Shown in pieces: positions 44,608 to 52,993 of a DNA stretch of 64,000 nucleotides. The DNA is taken from the NCBI RefSeq assembly GCF_002973525.1, contig NZ_PVEN01000001.1:248001-312000 (forward strand). Reading direction: 5' to 3'. Every line of letters begins with the position of its first letter. The stretch's first letter is position 1. Origin of the DNA: Paraburkholderia sp. BL21I4N1. GTDB taxonomy: Bacteria; Pseudomonadota; Gammaproteobacteria; Burkholderiales; Burkholderiaceae. Made by a program: the position numbers and the translations under genes. The notes below the pieces were generated by a model, which did no database searches, was not told the origin of the DNA, and saw only the letters and a program-made list of their open reading frames with translations.

Positions 44608-45594
44608 ATGTCGAATGACATCCGGGAAGCACCCGCCGAGATTCAGCTCGCCGATACCGTTTTTCAGAAAGGCCGCACGCGTTTGCCGGTCGTGAACGCC
44701 CCCACCGGCGCCAGCGACATTCTCGATCATGGCTGGCACGCGTCGATCGACGCGCATCTCGCCCGCGACGGCGGTGTGCTGCTGCGCGGATTCGCCGACA
44801 TGAGCATCGAACGTTTTCACGATTTCGCCAGGAGCTTCGGCTCACCGCTGCTCTCGTATGAGTTCGGTTCGACGCCGCGCAGCGAAGTGACGAAAGGCGT
44901 CTATTCGTCGACCGACTATCCGGCTCATCAGTGGATTCCGCAGCACAACGAGCAGGCGTACACGACGAACTGGCCCATGAAGATCTGGTTCTACTGCGAC
45001 GTCGCGCCTGGCGATCGCGGTGAAACACCAGTGGCCGACGCGCGCGCCGTGTATCAAGGTATCGATCCCGCGCTGCGCGAACGCTTCGCGAGTCGCAAGC
45101 TGATGTACGTGCGCAATTATGGCGGCGGACTCGATCTGTCTTGGCAGCAGGTCTTCAACACCGACGACACGGCGGTCGCCGAAGCTTATTGCCGCGCGCA
45201 TCAGATTGAGTGGGAATGGAAAGAGGACGGCGATCTGCGCACCCGGCAGATTTGCCAGGCGGTCGCGCGGCATCCGCGTACCGGTGAGGACGTGTGGTTC
45301 AACCAGGCGCATCTGTTCCACGTGTCGTCGCTGGAAGACACGACGCGCGAGGCGCTGCTCGATCTCGTCGAAGAAGAGGATTTGCCGCGCAATGTTTACT
45401 ACGGTGACGGCACGCCGATTTCCGACGCGGAGCTCGATAGCGTGCGCGCGGTGTACGACGCACATCGACTCGATTTCGCGTGGCAACGCGGCGACGTGAT
45501 GATGCTCGACAACATGCTGTTGACGCACGGCCGCGCGCCGTTTTCGGGGCCGCGGCGGATTGTCGTGGCGATGGCGGAAGCGCACGCCGCGTGA
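44608..45594 (+). CDS. TauD/SyrP-like Fe(II)/2-oxoglutarate dioxygenase
   Basis: The 328-aa protein has the clavaminate-synthase/SyrP type iron site: HNE (His113, Glu115) in WIPQHNEQAYTTNWP, the distal His about 307 in DNMLLTHGRAPFSGPRR, and the 2-oxoglutarate-binding Arg following it. SyrP-like members hydroxylate carrier-bound aspartate or similar residues in NRPS siderophores and toxins. A Fur box precedes it, and a PPTase gene lies in the same locus. No NRPS gene is seen here. GTCAGGAG precedes the ATG. Confidence 0.85.
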   Translation: MSNDIREAPAEIQLADTVFQKGRTRLPVVNAPTGASDILDHGWHASIDAHLARDGGVLLRGFADMSIERFHDFARSFGSPLLSYEFGSTPRSEVTKGVYSSTDYPAHQWIPQHNEQAYTTNWPMKIWFYCDVAPGDRGETPVADARAVYQGIDPALRERFASRKLMYVRNYGGGLDLSWQQVFNTDDTAVAEAYCRAHQIEWEWKEDGDLRTRQICQAVARHPRTGEDVWFNQAHLFHVSSLEDTTREALLDLVEEEDLPRNVYYGDGTPISDAELDSVRAVYDAHRLDFAWQRGDVMMLDNMLLTHGRAPFSGPRRIVVAMAEAHAA

Positions 45595-45654
45595 GCGTGG
45601 CATGCGGTCGGCGTACGGCGCAGATAAAGCCAACGCCGCCGATGCATCGATCCA

Positions 45655-46128
45655 TTAAACCGCAATCGACGGAATGCTTTTCATGCAGCGGAGCGCGAAC
45701 ATCGAGCGGCTATGCCGGATGCCGGCGATCTTGTAGAGCTTCTCGCGCAGAAACCGCTCGTAACCCGCGGTGCCATCCACGGCCACTTTGACCAGATAGT
45801 CGTAGTCACCCGACACCAGATACGCCTCGAGCACTTCCGACAGCATGGCGAGTTCGGCGCCGAAGCGGGCGAGGGCATCGTCGTCGTGACGGTCGAGCGT
45901 GACCTCGAGCAGCACCACATCCGCGAAACCGAGCTTTTGCTGATCGAGCAAAGCCACGTAGCCGCGGATGTAGCCCTCCGTTTCCAACTGACGCGTGCGA
46001 TTCCAGCACGCAGTGGTCGACATGCCGACCAGTTCGGCCAGCTCCGCATTGCTCAGACGCGCGTTTTTCTGCAACTCGCGCATGATCTTGCGATCCTGGT
46101 TGTCCAGTGGACGATTTCGGGTTGTCAT
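45655..46128 (-). CDS. Lrp/AsnC-family transcriptional regulator
   Basis: The 157-aa protein has an N-terminal HTH (LDNQDRKIMRELQKNARLSN; LAELVGMSTTACWNRTRQLE) and the C-terminal RAM/ACT-like ligand domain (VVLLEVTLDRHDDDALARFG; VSGDYDYLVKVAVDGTAGYE). Members bind amino acids as octamers or dimers. It is convergent with the dioxygenase gene; its target is more likely upstream or elsewhere, because no amino-acid gene adjoins it. Confidence 0.92.
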   Translation of the reverse strand: MTTRNRPLDNQDRKIMRELQKNARLSNAELAELVGMSTTACWNRTRQLETEGYIRGYVALLDQQKLGFADVVLLEVTLDRHDDDALARFGAELAMLSEVLEAYLVSGDYDYLVKVAVDGTAGYERFLREKLYKIAGIRHSRSMFALRCMKSIPSIAV

Positions 46129-46255
46129 GAGGTTGTCGGGAGTTTGTTCTGGTGAACTGGATTTTAGCGGAATATCGTCCCGATATCGCGCGGCAAGCGC
46201 ACTTCTTTAAGAAGCCTATCCAGCCTGCCTCCGGTTATATTTTCAGGGTGCATTC

Positions 46256-46477
46256 ATGTCCGGGACAACCGCCCGGGTTGCGGGCTTCGGGCTCGCGGCC
46301 TCGTTCAGCCACAAGCTGTATCCGGTGTCTCGCCGTCTTCACAGCAGGAAGGCGGCACGCGGGCGAATTCCGGCGTCAACCGCGCCGGAAGGCGCGCTCG
46401 CCGGGCATGGACGCATGTTCCTCGAATGCTTGCCGGCCTCGGCGTCTCCCTGCCATCGGGTTTTCCAACCACGATAA
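46256..46477 (+). other. Doubtful 73-codon frame in the region before a terminator
   Basis: The region 46129-46490 between the Lrp gene and a terminator holds no confident gene. One frame opens at ATG 46256 with CAGGGTG upstream and stops 13 bases before the hairpin at 46491. Its product is Arg/Ala/Ser-rich and has no recognisable feature. The arrangement would also fit a small RNA of about 250-300 bases ending at that terminator. I cannot decide between these or neither. Confidence 0.25.
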
Positions 46478-46490
46478 CGGACGCGCGAAA

Positions 46491-46525
46491 GGCGACGCCG
46501 CGAATTGCGGGCGTCGCCTTTTTTT
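46491..46525. terminator. Strong rho-independent terminator, possibly bidirectional
   Basis: Arms GGCGACGCC and GGCGTCGCC with a 10-base loop are followed by seven Ts on the plus strand and preceded by AAA (TTT on the minus strand). It would end minus-strand transcription of the 24-aa peptide gene and any plus-strand transcript from the region before it. Confidence 0.8.
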
Positions 46526-46565
46526 GCGAATCAGCGCGACAGGCGTCGCGCGAACCTTGCTGGGA

Positions 46566-46640
46566 TCAATGAAAAATCAGATACAGGATCACCAGGACGA
46601 TCAGCGGGACACCGAGAAGCCAGCCGAGAAGATAAGGCAT
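46566..46640 (-). CDS. 24-aa hydrophobic membrane peptide
   Basis: On the minus strand ATG 46640 opens a 24-codon frame (MPYLLGWLLGVPLIVLV, then an ILYLIFH end) that is a single predicted membrane helix with almost no charge. A canonical AAAGGAGATCAC lies just before the ATG, and a strong terminator follows 40 bases after the stop. These signals make it a real gene. The role is unknown; it is of the class of small stress-related membrane proteins. Confidence 0.75.
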   Translation of the reverse strand: MPYLLGWLLGVPLIVLVILYLIFH

Positions 46641-46766
46641 GATGTGATCTCCTTTCGTATCGAAGTTTGAATACGAAAGTGTTTGAGCATCCCGCGTGCC
46701 TGACCCGACACAAGCCTAAGTTTGGCGCGGCCGGCCCTGCTGGCGTTGCTTCACCCCGCACTTCGC

Positions 46767-47831
46767 TCACGGCAGGTTTTCCCGCAGAACGATACTGAAT
46801 TGCACTGGCTTCACGTCGTGCATTGCCTCGCGTTTCTCTCGCACGTTGCGGAAAATCCGCAGACAATTCCCCACCATCGCTTGCGGCGTTTGCGTGAGCA
46901 ATGCGTCCATCGTTCCGTCGATCAACAAGGCGCGCGTATCCGGCGTCAAGCCATGACCGACGAACAGAATTTTCTGGTCGGAACGCGCTTCGACAATCGC
47001 CCGCGCAACACCGTCCGATCCGCCGCCGCTGTTATAAATGCCCGCGAGATCGGGATGTTGTTCCAGCAGCTTGCGCGTCTGCATATAGTTGCGTTCGCTA
47101 TCGTCGTGCCCCTCACGCAATCCGATCACATGCACGTGCGGAAACGTCGATTCGATCAGATGCAGAAAGCCGATCTCGCGCTCTTCGTGCCCGCGATAGT
47201 TGAGACTGCCCGCGAGCATCGCGATCTTGCCGCTGGGCCGCGGCCCCATGAAACGCCCCAGCAACAATGCCGCGGTGCGCCCGGCCGAACGGTTGTCGAT
47301 ACCCACATAAGCCAGCCGCCGCGCGTTCGATAAATCCGAAATCAACGTGATGGCGGGCACGCCCTGATCCGCTAGCGCATTCACCGCGTCGCGCACCTGC
47401 GGATGTTCGAGCGCCATGAACACCACGCCATCCGCGCGCTGTCCGTAATGCAACAGACGGTCGGCGAGTTCCTTCGGATTGAAACTCTCGACGTAGTGCA
47501 CGCGGCATTTCATATCGAGCGCGTTCCACTGATCGTGCGCGAAGTCGATGTAGTCGCCGAGCATGTGCAGGTAGCGATTGGTGCCGGCGGGCAACAGAAA
47601 AGCTATTCGCATGGGTTTCGACGCGGTGACGGCGGGCGCGCTGGGCGTGAGCAGATAGCCGAGTTGGGCCGCCGCTTGCAACACGCGCTGCGCCGTGACG
47701 GCGCGCACGTTCTCGCGACCGTTGAGCACGCGATCCACCGTGGCGGTGGAAACCCCGGCGGCACGCGCGATATCGGGAATGCGCGCGCGTGCGGCGAGGT
47801 TGGCGACGGCAGCGGAAAGCGGTGCGGACAT
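46767..47831 (-). CDS. LacI-family transcriptional regulator
   Basis: The 354-aa protein has an N-terminal LacI HTH (ARARIPDIARAAGVSTATVD RVLNG, interrupted here for length) with hinge helix region VLQAAAQLGYL, and a periplasmic-binding-like effector domain (MRIAFLLPAGTNRYLHMLGD; RTAALLLGRFMGPRPSGKIA; GIYNSGGGSDGVARAIVEAR) typical of sugar-responsive LacI/RbsR relatives. GAAGG precedes the ATG. It faces the TRAP-transporter/RuBisCO-like operon and is probably its repressor. Confidence 0.92.
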   Translation of the reverse strand: MSAPLSAAVANLAARARIPDIARAAGVSTATVDRVLNGRENVRAVTAQRVLQAAAQLGYLLTPSAPAVTASKPMRIAFLLPAGTNRYLHMLGDYIDFAHDQWNALDMKCRVHYVESFNPKELADRLLHYGQRADGVVFMALEHPQVRDAVNALADQGVPAITLISDLSNARRLAYVGIDNRSAGRTAALLLGRFMGPRPSGKIAMLAGSLNYRGHEEREIGFLHLIESTFPHVHVIGLREGHDDSERNYMQTRKLLEQHPDLAGIYNSGGGSDGVARAIVEARSDQKILFVGHGLTPDTRALLIDGTMDALLTQTPQAMVGNCLRIFRNVREKREAMHDVKPVQFSIVLRENLP

Positions 47832-47854
47832 GGCGGTCCTTCAGGGAGAGGTCA

Positions 47855-48005
47855 ATCAAAAACCATCAAGTTCGCGGTTTGACAGCGCTTGCCGCACACG
47901 CCTAGTCTTGCAGCTATCACGCAACGACCAAACGCCGCGGACCCGAAATCAAAGCGTAGTCCATAACAGCCGCACCGGTTGCCGTGAACGATGATGGTTT
48001 TTGAT
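47855..48005. repeat. Exact 14-bp inverted repeat pair between lacI and TRAP operon
   Basis: ATCAAAAACCATCA at 47855-47868 recurs inverted as TGATGGTTTTTGAT at 47992-48005. The two copies start 137 bases apart, close to 13 helical turns, so they would face the same side of the DNA. One lies 24 bases before the lacI start and the other 42 bases before the TRAP binding-protein start. A TTGACA hexamer at 47879-47884 lies between. They are good operator candidates for a looping repressor. Confidence 0.55.
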
Positions 48006-48047
48006 GGATTAGACCGTCACATCAATTATAGGCAAGGAGACACTCAA

Positions 48048-49073
48048 ATGACCAACCTCGCGAGACGCACCGTACTACGCGCCGCAGCCGCCGTGCCGCT
48101 AGCTGGCGCGCTGGGTTTTCCGGCGATCGTACGTGCGGCGTCCGGCCCGGAATTCGTGTTCAAGTACGGCAACAACCTGCCGCTCACGCATCCGCTGAAC
48201 GTGCGCTCGCAGGAGGCCGCCAACCAGATCCGCGAGGCGTCGAAGGGGCGCATGGAGATCCGGATATTCCCTAACAACCAGTTGGGCGGCGATACCGACA
48301 TGCTCGCGCAGGTGCGCAGCGGTGGCATCGAGATGTTCACGCCGTCGGCGCTGGTGGTGTCGACGCTCGCGCCGTCGGTTGCGATCAATGCCGTCGGTTT
48401 CGCGTTCAGCGACTACAACCAGGTGTGGAGCGCGATGGACGGCAAGCTCGGCGCCTACGTGCGCGCGGCGATGCAGAAGGCCGGCCTCGAGTCGTTCGAA
48501 AAGATGTGGGACAACGGCTTTCGTCAGACGACCACGAGCACCGGACCGATTACGAGTGCGCAGAACATGCACGGGTTGAAGATTCGCGTGCCGGTCAGTC
48601 CGCTCAGCATCGACATGTTCAAGGGTCTCGGCGCGTCGCCCACCAGTCTGCAATTCAGCGAAGTCTATTCGTCGCTGCAAACGCATATTGTCGATGCGCA
48701 GGAGAACCCGCTGCCGATCGTGCAAGTGGCGAAACTCTACGAAGTGCAGAAGTTCTGTTCGCTGACCAATCACATGTGGGACGGCTACTGGTTCGTGCTG
48801 AACCCGCGCGCATGGCAGCGCCTGCCGAAAGACCTGCAAGGCATCGCGAGCGACGCGTTCAATCAGTCGGCGCTCAAGCAGCGTGAGGACGTGCGCAAGC
48901 TGAACGACGCGGCCGTCGCGGATTTGCAAAGCAAGGGGCTTGCGATCAATCGTCCGGGGCCGGATACCTTCCGTGCGGCATTGCGCCAGGCGGGTTTCTA
49001 CGCCGAATGGAAAAGCAAATTCGGCAATCAGGCGTGGGATCTACTCGAACAGTCGGTCGGCAAACTGGCCTGA
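48048..49073 (+). CDS. TRAP-transporter substrate-binding protein (DctP family)
   Basis: From ATG 48048 (AAGGAGACACTCAA just upstream) the product is 341 aa. The N-terminus LARRTVLRAAAAVPLAGALG with twin Arg and cleavage near VRAAS suggests Tat export. The body is DctP-like (NNLPLTHPLNVRSQEAANQI; IRVPVSPLSIDMFKGLGASP with the ligand-binding Arg; YSSLQTHIVDAQENPLPIVQ). TRAP proteins bind acid-type ligands, and neighbouring genes suggest an acid sugar. First gene of a likely five-gene operon (48048-54406). Confidence 0.92.
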   Translation: MTNLARRTVLRAAAAVPLAGALGFPAIVRAASGPEFVFKYGNNLPLTHPLNVRSQEAANQIREASKGRMEIRIFPNNQLGGDTDMLAQVRSGGIEMFTPSALVVSTLAPSVAINAVGFAFSDYNQVWSAMDGKLGAYVRAAMQKAGLESFEKMWDNGFRQTTTSTGPITSAQNMHGLKIRVPVSPLSIDMFKGLGASPTSLQFSEVYSSLQTHIVDAQENPLPIVQVAKLYEVQKFCSLTNHMWDGYWFVLNPRAWQRLPKDLQGIASDAFNQSALKQREDVRKLNDAAVADLQSKGLAINRPGPDTFRAALRQAGFYAEWKSKFGNQAWDLLEQSVGKLA

Positions 49074-49147
49074 ATGTGCGCGCTGCAAAGCAGTGAGCAC
49101 CCGGTGAAGAGACGAAGCGCGGCGAGCACCCGCGAGGAGGCGCAAGG

Positions 49148-51034
49148 ATGGCGAATCACGCGTTGAACCCAGCGGAAGCGCACGTGCCGTTGCACGCGGC
49201 AAGCGCGCCGCGCCGCTGGCTGCGAAGCTTCGATCGCGGTGTGATCGCGCTCGTCGAAATCTGCGCGGCCGCGCTGCTGGCAATGGAAATCGTCGTCATG
49301 CTCGCGGGCGTGGTGTGGCGCTACGTGTTGCATCAACCGCTCGTCTGGTCGGATGAACTCGCGGGCATTCTGTTTCTGTGGCTCGCCATGCTCGGCGCCG
49401 TGCTGGCGTTACGACGCGGCGAACATATGCGGATGACAGCGCTGGTCAGCCGCTTGTCGCCGTCGCGGCGCGCGTTCGTCGATACGCTGGCGATCGCGGC
49501 GTCGGTTGCGTTTCTCGCGCTCTTGATCGCGCCGGCCTATGACTACGCGTCCGGAGAGGCCGCGATCGTGACGCCCGCTCTGCAGATCAGCAACGCGTGG
49601 CGTGCGCTCGCGTTGCCCATCGGCGCGGCGCTCATGCTGCTGGTCGGCCTGCTTCGTCTTGCGCAGGTGAGCCGCATGCGCGACGTACTGATCGTGCTCG
49701 CCATCGCGGCGCTGCTCGGCGTGGTGGCGATGTTCGCCGGTCCCTGGTTCCAGACCCTGGGCAAGACCAATCTCGTGATCTTCTTTGTCGGCGTCGTGGC
49801 GGTCGGGATTTTCTCGGGCGTGCCGATCGGCTTCTCCTTTGCGCTGGCCACCTTCGGCTATCTTGGTCTCTCGACCTTTACGCCGCTCGAAGTGATGGTC
49901 GGCCGTATGGACGAGGGCATGTCGCACCTCGTGTTGCTGGCGGTGCCGCTGTTTGTGTTTCTCGGCCTGCTGATCGAAATGACCGGCATGGCGCGCGCGA
50001 TGATCGAATTCCTCGCGAGCCTCGTCGGTCACGTGCATGGCGGGTTGTCGTTCGTGCTGATCGGCGCGATGTATCTGGTGTCCGGTATCTCCGGCTCGAA
50101 AGTGGCGGACATGGCGGCCATCGCGCCGGTGCTGTTCCCCGAGATGAAAAAACGCGGTGCCTCCGAAGGCGATCTGGTCGCGCTGCTCGCCACCACCGGC
50201 GCGCAAAGCGAGACCATTCCACCCAGCATCGTGTTGATTACGATCGGCTCGGTCACCGGCTTGTCGATCTCAGCGCTGTTCACGGCGGGCATGCTGCCGG
50301 GTGCGGTGCTCGCGCTGATTCTGTGCGCCGTGGTGTGGTGGCGTTACCGCAAGGAAGATCTGAGCGGTGCGCAGCGTTTCACGCGCGCGCAGATCGGGCG
50401 ACTGTTCCTGGTGTCGTTGCCCGCGCTGGCCTTGCCGTTCGTGATTCGCATGGCGGTGGTCGAAGGGATCGCGACTGCAACCGAAGTATCGACCATCGGC
50501 ATCGCCTATTCGATGCTGGTCGGCGTGCTGATTTATCGCCGCTTCGAATGGCGGCGGCTCGGCCGCATGCTGGTGGATGCCGCAACCTTGTCGGGGGCGA
50601 TTCTTTTTATCATCGGATGCGCAACGGCGATGGCGTGGGCACTCACGCAATCCGGCTTTTCGCAGGACCTCGCGCAATGGATGGGCGCCATGCCCGGCGG
50701 CGCGTACGGTTTCCTCGCGGTGTCGATCGTCGTGTTCGTGATGCTCGGCAGTGTGCTCGAAGGGATCCCCGCGATCGTGCTGTTCGGACCGCTGCTGTTT
50801 CCGATTGCGCGAATGGCCGGCGTCAACGAGGTGCACTACGCGATCGTCGTGATTCTATCAATGGGCGTGGGCCTGTTTTCACCGCCGTTCGGCGTCGGTT
50901 ACTACTCGGCTTGCGCGATCAGCAAGGTCAATCCCGACGCGGGCATTCGGCCGATCGTCGGCTACATGGGCGCGTTGATCGTCGGCTTGATTCTGGTCGC
51001 GGCGATTCCCTGGATATCGATCGGGTTTCTGTAG
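49148..51034 (+). CDS. Fused TRAP-transporter permease (DctQ-DctM)
   Basis: The 628-aa protein combines the small four-helix DctQ subunit (residues about 25-170, with VVWRYVLHQPLVWSDELAGI) and the 12-helix DctM transport subunit (about 185-628, with LLEIMVGR-like, VADMAAIAPVLFPEMKKRGA and FSPPFGVGYYSACAISKVNP). These are separate genes in many TRAP systems; fused forms are well known. It imports the ligand with Na+ together with the preceding binding protein. AGGAGGCGCAAGG precedes the ATG. Confidence 0.93.
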   Translation: MANHALNPAEAHVPLHAASAPRRWLRSFDRGVIALVEICAAALLAMEIVVMLAGVVWRYVLHQPLVWSDELAGILFLWLAMLGAVLALRRGEHMRMTALVSRLSPSRRAFVDTLAIAASVAFLALLIAPAYDYASGEAAIVTPALQISNAWRALALPIGAALMLLVGLLRLAQVSRMRDVLIVLAIAALLGVVAMFAGPWFQTLGKTNLVIFFVGVVAVGIFSGVPIGFSFALATFGYLGLSTFTPLEVMVGRMDEGMSHLVLLAVPLFVFLGLLIEMTGMARAMIEFLASLVGHVHGGLSFVLIGAMYLVSGISGSKVADMAAIAPVLFPEMKKRGASEGDLVALLATTGAQSETIPPSIVLITIGSVTGLSISALFTAGMLPGAVLALILCAVVWWRYRKEDLSGAQRFTRAQIGRLFLVSLPALALPFVIRMAVVEGIATATEVSTIGIAYSMLVGVLIYRRFEWRRLGRMLVDAATLSGAILFIIGCATAMAWALTQSGFSQDLAQWMGAMPGGAYGFLAVSIVVFVMLGSVLEGIPAIVLFGPLLFPIARMAGVNEVHYAIVVILSMGVGLFSPPFGVGYYSACAISKVNPDAGIRPIVGYMGALIVGLILVAAIPWISIGFL

Positions 51035-51127
51035 GTTTTCTCTATACGTTCGACCTACGGGTGCGGTGTCTATCGCCGCGCCGGGGCGTCGCTCGTCTCT
51101 TCAATTGTGGCGCTTTGGGAGAGCTAC

Positions 51128-51667
51128 ATGAGTCGTTTCTTTGGCGAAATTCGTCAGGCGGGCTACGTGGTCCGCGATATCGAAGCCGCAATGGATTACT
51201 GGAGCCGCGTGCTCGGCGTCGGCCCGTGGTTTTACAACGAACGCGTGCCGATCGAAAACTACACGTATCGCGGCCAATCTTACGAGGTGCATAACTCGGT
51301 CGCGTTGGCGAACTCGGGGCCCTTGCAAGTCGAATTGATTCAGACGCGCAACGACGCACCGTCGATGTATCGCGACTTTCTCGCCGCCGGTCATACGGGC
51401 TTGCAGCACAACGCGTATTGGACTACCTCGTTCGACGCCGATCTCGCGCGCTTGCAGGGGCAGGGCTTCAAGGTCGCGATGAGCGGCGAAGTGGGGCGCA
51501 ACGGCAGGTTCGTTTACTTCGACACGGAAAATCATCCCGGCACGGTGATCGAATTGTCGGAGATCGCCGGACCGAAAGGCAAACTGTTCGACATGATCTA
51601 CGCGGCGTCTTGTGAATGGGACGGCAGTGAGCCGGTGCGCCGTTTTCCCGATCTGGGCACGTTATGA
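51128..51667 (+). CDS. VOC-superfamily protein (glyoxalase/dioxygenase-like)
   Basis: From ATG 51128 (GGGAGAG upstream) the product is 179 aa. The N-terminal module, IRQAGYVVRDIEAAMDYWSR, and TGLQHNAYWTTSFDADLARL, NGRFVYFDTENHPGTVIELS show the paired beta-alpha-beta-beta-beta units of vicinal-oxygen-chelate proteins, with His and Glu in metal-ligand positions. Its ATGA overlaps the RuBisCO-like gene (51664-51667), so the two are coupled. It may be an isomerase or lyase for the same acid-sugar intermediate, but no function is assigned. Confidence 0.85.
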   Translation: MSRFFGEIRQAGYVVRDIEAAMDYWSRVLGVGPWFYNERVPIENYTYRGQSYEVHNSVALANSGPLQVELIQTRNDAPSMYRDFLAAGHTGLQHNAYWTTSFDADLARLQGQGFKVAMSGEVGRNGRFVYFDTENHPGTVIELSEIAGPKGKLFDMIYAASCEWDGSEPVRRFPDLGTL

Positions 51668-52956
51668 GCACCGCCCCGCAACAGCACACCGGCGACGACA
51701 TGCTTGAAGCCGACTATCTGATCGAGACGCCGCTCGATCCCGCGCGCGTCGCCGACGTGATGGCCGGCGAGCAGTCGAGCGGCACTTTCGTGCGCGTGGC
51801 CAACGAATCCGACGCGCTGCGCGCGCGCAGTCGCGCGACCGTGTTGCGCATCGAGCAACTCGACGCCGCCCAGCAACCGAGCTTGCCGAACGCCTGGCTC
51901 GCGCGCCAGCGCACAACCGGTCCGTGGCGGCGCGCGCGCGTCACGCTGTCGTTTCCGCTGGCCAATATCGGCGCGAACCTGCCGACGCTGGCGGCGACCG
52001 TCGCCGGCAATCTGTACGACCTCGGCGAAGTGACCGGCATGCGCCTGTTGTCGTTGCGCTTGCCGGCCGCTTATCGCGCGCGTTTCGAAATGCCGCGACA
52101 TGGCGTGAAGGGCACGCGCGCGCTGACGGCCGTACGCGACAGACCGCTGATCGGCACCATCATCAAACCCAACGTCGGCCTGAGCGCGGCGGAAACGGCA
52201 GCGCTGGTGCGCGAGCTATGCGAAGCGGGCGTCGATTTCATCAAGGACGACGAGGTGTGCGCGAACCCGCAGCACGCGCCGCTTGCGGAGCGCGTGCGCG
52301 CGGTGATGACCGAAGTGCGCGGCTATCGCGAGCGCAGCGGCCGGCCGGTCATGGTGGCGTTCAATATCACCGACGACCTCGACGCCATGCGCCGTCACGC
52401 CGATCTGGTCGAACAGCAAGGCGGCAGTTGCGTGATGGCGAGCATCAACTGGTGCGGCTTCTCCGCGATCCAGACACTGCGCCGCGCCACGCCGCTGGTG
52501 CTCCACGCGCATCGCAACGGCTACGGCATGATGTCGCGCGATCCGGCACTCGGCATGTCGTTTCAGGCGTATCAAACGTTGTGGCGTTTGACGGGTGTCG
52601 ATCACATGCACGTGCATGGCCTGGCCGGAAAATTCGCGCAGAGCGACGTCGAAGTGATCGAATCGGCACGCGACTGCGCGACACCGCTCGCGTCCGCAGA
52701 CGACGTGGTGCTGCCGGCGTTTTCATCGGGCCAATGGGCGGGCACCGCGCAGGCTACGTTCGACGCGGTGCGTTCCACCGACCTGCTATTCATGTCGGGC
52801 GGCGGCATTCTCGCGCATCCGGACGGCCCCGCCGCGGGCGTGACGAGCGTGCGCCAGGCGTGGGCCGCGGTGCAGGCCGGCACGCCGTTGCCGGTATACG
52901 CGGAGCACATGCCGGAACTGCGGCGCGCGTTGGAATTTTTCGGCGGCCGCGCGTGA
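51664..52956 (+). CDS. RuBisCO-like protein (form IV large-subunit family)
   Basis: The 430-aa protein is a RuBisCO large-subunit homologue. TIIKPNVGLSAAETAAL carries the first catalytic lysine (about 168). GVDFIKDDEVC has the lysine (194) that is carbamylated in RuBisCO with both Mg ligands Asp196/Glu197. HVHGLAGKFAQSD is the loop-6-like lysine region. Other RuBisCO CO2-fixation residues cannot be judged here. RuBisCO-like proteins next to a DUF1537 kinase and a TRAP transporter fit the isoapionate branch of D-apionate breakdown, where such proteins decarboxylate or cleave 3-oxoisoapionate 4-phosphate; this is an inference from gene partners. It does not look like true CO2-fixing RuBisCO. 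Confidence 0.88.
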   Translation: MSTAPQQHTGDDMLEADYLIETPLDPARVADVMAGEQSSGTFVRVANESDALRARSRATVLRIEQLDAAQQPSLPNAWLARQRTTGPWRRARVTLSFPLANIGANLPTLAATVAGNLYDLGEVTGMRLLSLRLPAAYRARFEMPRHGVKGTRALTAVRDRPLIGTIIKPNVGLSAAETAALVRELCEAGVDFIKDDEVCANPQHAPLAERVRAVMTEVRGYRERSGRPVMVAFNITDDLDAMRRHADLVEQQGGSCVMASINWCGFSAIQTLRRATPLVLHAHRNGYGMMSRDPALGMSFQAYQTLWRLTGVDHMHVHGLAGKFAQSDVEVIESARDCATPLASADDVVLPAFSSGQWAGTAQATFDAVRSTDLLFMSGGGILAHPDGPAAGVTSVRQAWAAVQAGTPLPVYAEHMPELRRALEFFGGRA

Positions 52957-52993
52957 GCGGTGCATCGACACGTCGTATAGGGGCAGACAGACA

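Noticed and set aside
51664..52956. True CO2-fixing RuBisCO
   Set aside because: No small subunit, no phosphoribulokinase or Calvin-cycle genes, and the sequence around the conserved lysines fits the RuBisCO-like group next to an acid-sugar kinase.
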